A stretch of 5,656 nt of DNA, from the NCBI GenBank assembly GCA_902489215.1, contig CABTZE010000134.1:1-5656 (forward strand), in the 5' to 3' direction. Under the pieces are notes generated by a model that did no database searches, was not told the DNA's origin, and worked only from the letters and a program-made list of their open reading frames with translations. Source of the DNA: an uncultured Brevibacterium sp. GTDB taxonomy: Bacteria > Actinomycetota > Actinomycetes > Actinomycetales > Brevibacteriaceae. Made by a program: the position numbers and the translations under genes. Shown here piece by piece: positions 4,726 through 5,656 of this stretch. Each line of letters begins with the position of its first letter. The stretch's first letter is position 1.

Positions 4726-5014
4726 CAAGCTCCCTCCGGTTCACCCGGGAGAAGTCCTCATGGAGGACTTCCTTAAAGACCTGGGCATCACACAGCATAA
4801 GCTCGCGGTCTCAGTCGGAGTCCCGCCTCGGCGAATCAACGAGATCGTGCACGGTAAGCGTGCGATCACTGCTGACACTGCCCTTCGACTGGCGAAGTTC
4901 TTTGGTATGAGCCCTCAGTTCTGGCTTGGGTTGCAGACTCAGTACGACCTTGATGTGGCAGAAGACAGGGTCTTCTCTGAAATCGAGCAGATTCAGACCA
5001 TCGACGTTGCCTGA
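4706..5014 (+). CDS. HigA-family antitoxin (second copy), lacking an adjacent toxin gene
   Basis: About 102 aa from ATG 4706 (ATG 4703 and TTG 4709 are alternatives). It has the HigA layout: 'VHPGEVLMEDF', helix-turn-helix 'ITQHKLAVSVGVPPRRIN' then 'EIVHGKR', 'ITADTALRLAKFFGMSPQFW' and 'LQTQYDL', and an acidic C-terminus ending 'IDVA'. It is close to HigA1 (about 49 of 71 aligned residues) with a near-identical recognition helix (26 identical bases, 3509-3534 and 4835-4860), so the two may bind the same DNA. The C-terminal ~25 residues diverge, where toxin contacts could differ. No HigB lies upstream; instead it overlaps the ABM gene. It could be an orphan antitoxin, protect against HigB from either module, or regulate abm. 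A longer in-frame reading upstream runs through abm in another frame and is not real. Confidence 0.9.
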   Translation: MLFTTTDKLPPVHPGEVLMEDFLKDLGITQHKLAVSVGVPPRRINEIVHGKRAITADTALRLAKFFGMSPQFWLGLQTQYDLDVAEDRVFSEIEQIQTIDVA

Positions 5015-5120
5015 CGATAGGTCCGAGTGAGAGTACTCGACAATGATTGCGATCGCTATGCCGACACGGCGAATCCTTCCGCTCATTGCGGCGTCAGGTG
5101 CTTAGTTTGATACTTGAGTC
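5015..5120. other. Intergenic region after higA2
   Basis: Contains a small dyad, CGAGT (5024-5028) with ACTCG (5035-5039) around 6 nt, just after the higA2 stop. It has no T-run, so it is at best a weak terminator. The remainder carries the promoter-like sequence of the next gene. No further gene is supported. Confidence 0.4.
5086..5114 (+). promoter_or_regulatory. Promoter with leaderless geometry for the truncated hypothetical gene
   Basis: TTGCGG (5086-5091), a 17-nt spacer, GATACT (5109-5114), then 6 nt and ATG at 5121. The -10 to start spacing equals that at ychF and higB. No Shine-Dalgarno sequence precedes ATG 5121. GATACT deviates from TANNNT at the first base. Confidence 0.45.
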
Positions 5121-5285
5121 ATGACAATCTGGAAAGTGTCCGATGACTGGTTTGATCGGCACACAACTCAAGACCTGGCATATCGAGTCCGGGTGCGTGT
5201 CATCTCGCCGAACGTGCTGGATTCAGCGTGGGCCCGCGTCGTTGAAGAGCACGGCTCGGACGACGATGGCGTCGTGCCCATCGGC
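5121..5285 (+). CDS. Start of an unrecognised protein, truncated by the G-rich assembly join
   Basis: About 55 codons look like real protein: 'MTIWKVSDDWFDRH', 'QDLAYRVRVRVISPNVLDSAW', 'ARVVEEHGSDDDGVVPIG'. From about 5283 the reading turns into an artificial run of Gly, Arg and Ala over the G-rich stretch, and then passes into the opposite strand of a histidine kinase gene. The true C-terminus is therefore missing. ATG 5121 is favoured by the promoter placed 6 nt upstream. The visible part is soluble, with basic and acidic clusters, and no domain I recognise. Whether it belongs to the preceding ABM/HigA module is unclear; the separate promoter argues against that. Confidence 0.55.
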
Positions 5286-5342
5286 GGGGGCGGCGCCCCT
5301 CGCGGGGGGGGCGGGGGGGGGCGGGGCGGCGCGGGGGGGGGG
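5283..5342. other. G-homopolymer-rich low-complexity stretch, probable chimeric assembly junction
   Basis: Sixty bases almost entirely G on this strand, with runs of 8 (5304-5311), 9 (5313-5321) and 10 (5333-5342) broken mainly by single C. It joins an incomplete plus-strand reading frame to a minus-strand kinase fragment whose homology stops exactly at its edge. Such runs are typical of low-quality poly-G read ends and are not expected of coding DNA here. Confidence 0.8.
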
Positions 5343-5656
5343 TGGTCCGGGTCGGGCCGGGTGACCGGCTCGTCGGGGATGTCGGCCTCCACGTCCAGCC
5401 CGCGGTCGGTGATCTTCTTTTCCATTGAGATAAGCACCCGCCGCATGCTCTCGCACACGTCGAAGGGCGCCTTGCTGCGCATCACGTCGCGCGACTGAAG
5501 CTGCGAGACCTCGAGCATCCGGCGCACGAGACGGCTCAGCCGCCGGCTCTCGTCGGAGATGATGTGCAGATATTCCTTCTCCTTCTCTGGTGGGATGGTC
5601 CCGTCGAGGATGCCGTCGGTGTAGCCTGCGATGCTCGTCATCGGCGTTTTCAGCTC
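5342..5656 (-). CDS. Sensor histidine kinase fragment (HisKA dimerisation region), Clostridia-like, truncated at both ends
   Basis: Read from the window edge, the minus strand begins 'ELKTPMTSIAGYTDGILDG', which is the H-box of a HisKA domain; the phospho-accepting His codon lies just outside the window. It continues 'TIPPEKEKEYLHIISDES', 'RRLSRLVRRMLEVSQLQS' (second dimerisation helix), and a linker ending 'DIPDEPVTRPDPDH'. There the ATPase (HATPase_c) domain should begin with something like 'ITQVxYNLLDNA'. Instead the frame enters the C/G homopolymer and gives only Pro-rich translation. About 105 codons are credible. The wording of the helices resembles kinases of gut Oscillospirales rather than Actinobacteria (inference from memory). 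It probably belongs to another organism joined in assembly. Confidence 0.8.

Noticed and set aside
5168..5341. A proline-rich C-terminal extension of the histidine kinase fragment
   Set aside because: The Pro residues come from the G/C homopolymer and the rest is the reverse strand of the 5121 gene; no ATPase domain follows.
1..5656. CRISPR array, tRNA, rRNA, insertion sequence or integrase
   Set aside because: No regularly spaced repeats, no cloverleaf or rRNA-like conserved stretches, and no transposase or integrase motifs were seen in any frame I read.

Overview
The left ~5.28 kb looks like high-GC actinobacterial chromosome. GTG starts are common, -10 boxes of the TANNNT type sit 6 nt before start codons, and the proteins have an actinobacterial flavour (a flavin-dependent LLM oxidoreductase, a multi-pass membrane protein with a 'PTPEEW…GRPPTVEEY' N-terminus, HigB/HigA). 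My guess is Actinomycetaceae or a relative, but the genus cannot be fixed from the sequence alone. The last ~315 bases (5342-5656) are a different kind of DNA: a piece of a sensor histidine kinase of the type common in gut Oscillospirales (Clostridia). It is attached through an almost pure-G stretch, so the right end is most likely a chimeric assembly join.

Layout, left to right: (1) the C-terminal ~277 aa of an LLM-class flavin monooxygenase (+), with its N-terminus cut off or frame-broken at the window edge. (2) A convergent four-helix membrane protein of unknown function (-, 940-1773). (3) A 219-bp divergent intergenic region with a strong hairpin. (4) ychF (+, 1993-3078), a complete ribosome-associated ATPase/GTPase with a -10 box placed for a leaderless GTG start. 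(5) Immediately after ychF, a compact islet higB-higA-pdxH-like (3112-4236), read as one translationally coupled unit. (6) A 183-bp spacer that ends in a second copy of the last 30 bases of ychF (4362-4391), differing from the real one only at three synonymous third positions. (7) An antibiotic-biosynthesis-monooxygenase (ABM) gene (4420-4725) overlapping a second higA (4706-5014). (8) The beginning of an unrecognised gene (5121-~5285) that runs into the G-rich join.

The central story is at the ychF 3' end. A duplicated gene terminus brackets a 1.3-kb toxin-antitoxin cargo, as expected of an islet that entered at the end of a core gene and regenerated it. No integrase is present. Beyond the second repeat is a related but altered module: HigA2 is close to HigA1 (about 49 of 71 aligned residues identical by my count), but its toxin partner is absent. 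The gene in the toxin's place is an ABM-fold protein whose last ~10 codons look like the tail of higB, in the same overlap register with the antitoxin. I read this as a toxin gene replaced by a flavin-independent oxygenase-type gene while the junction that drives higA translation was kept. This is inference and is testable by comparative genomics.
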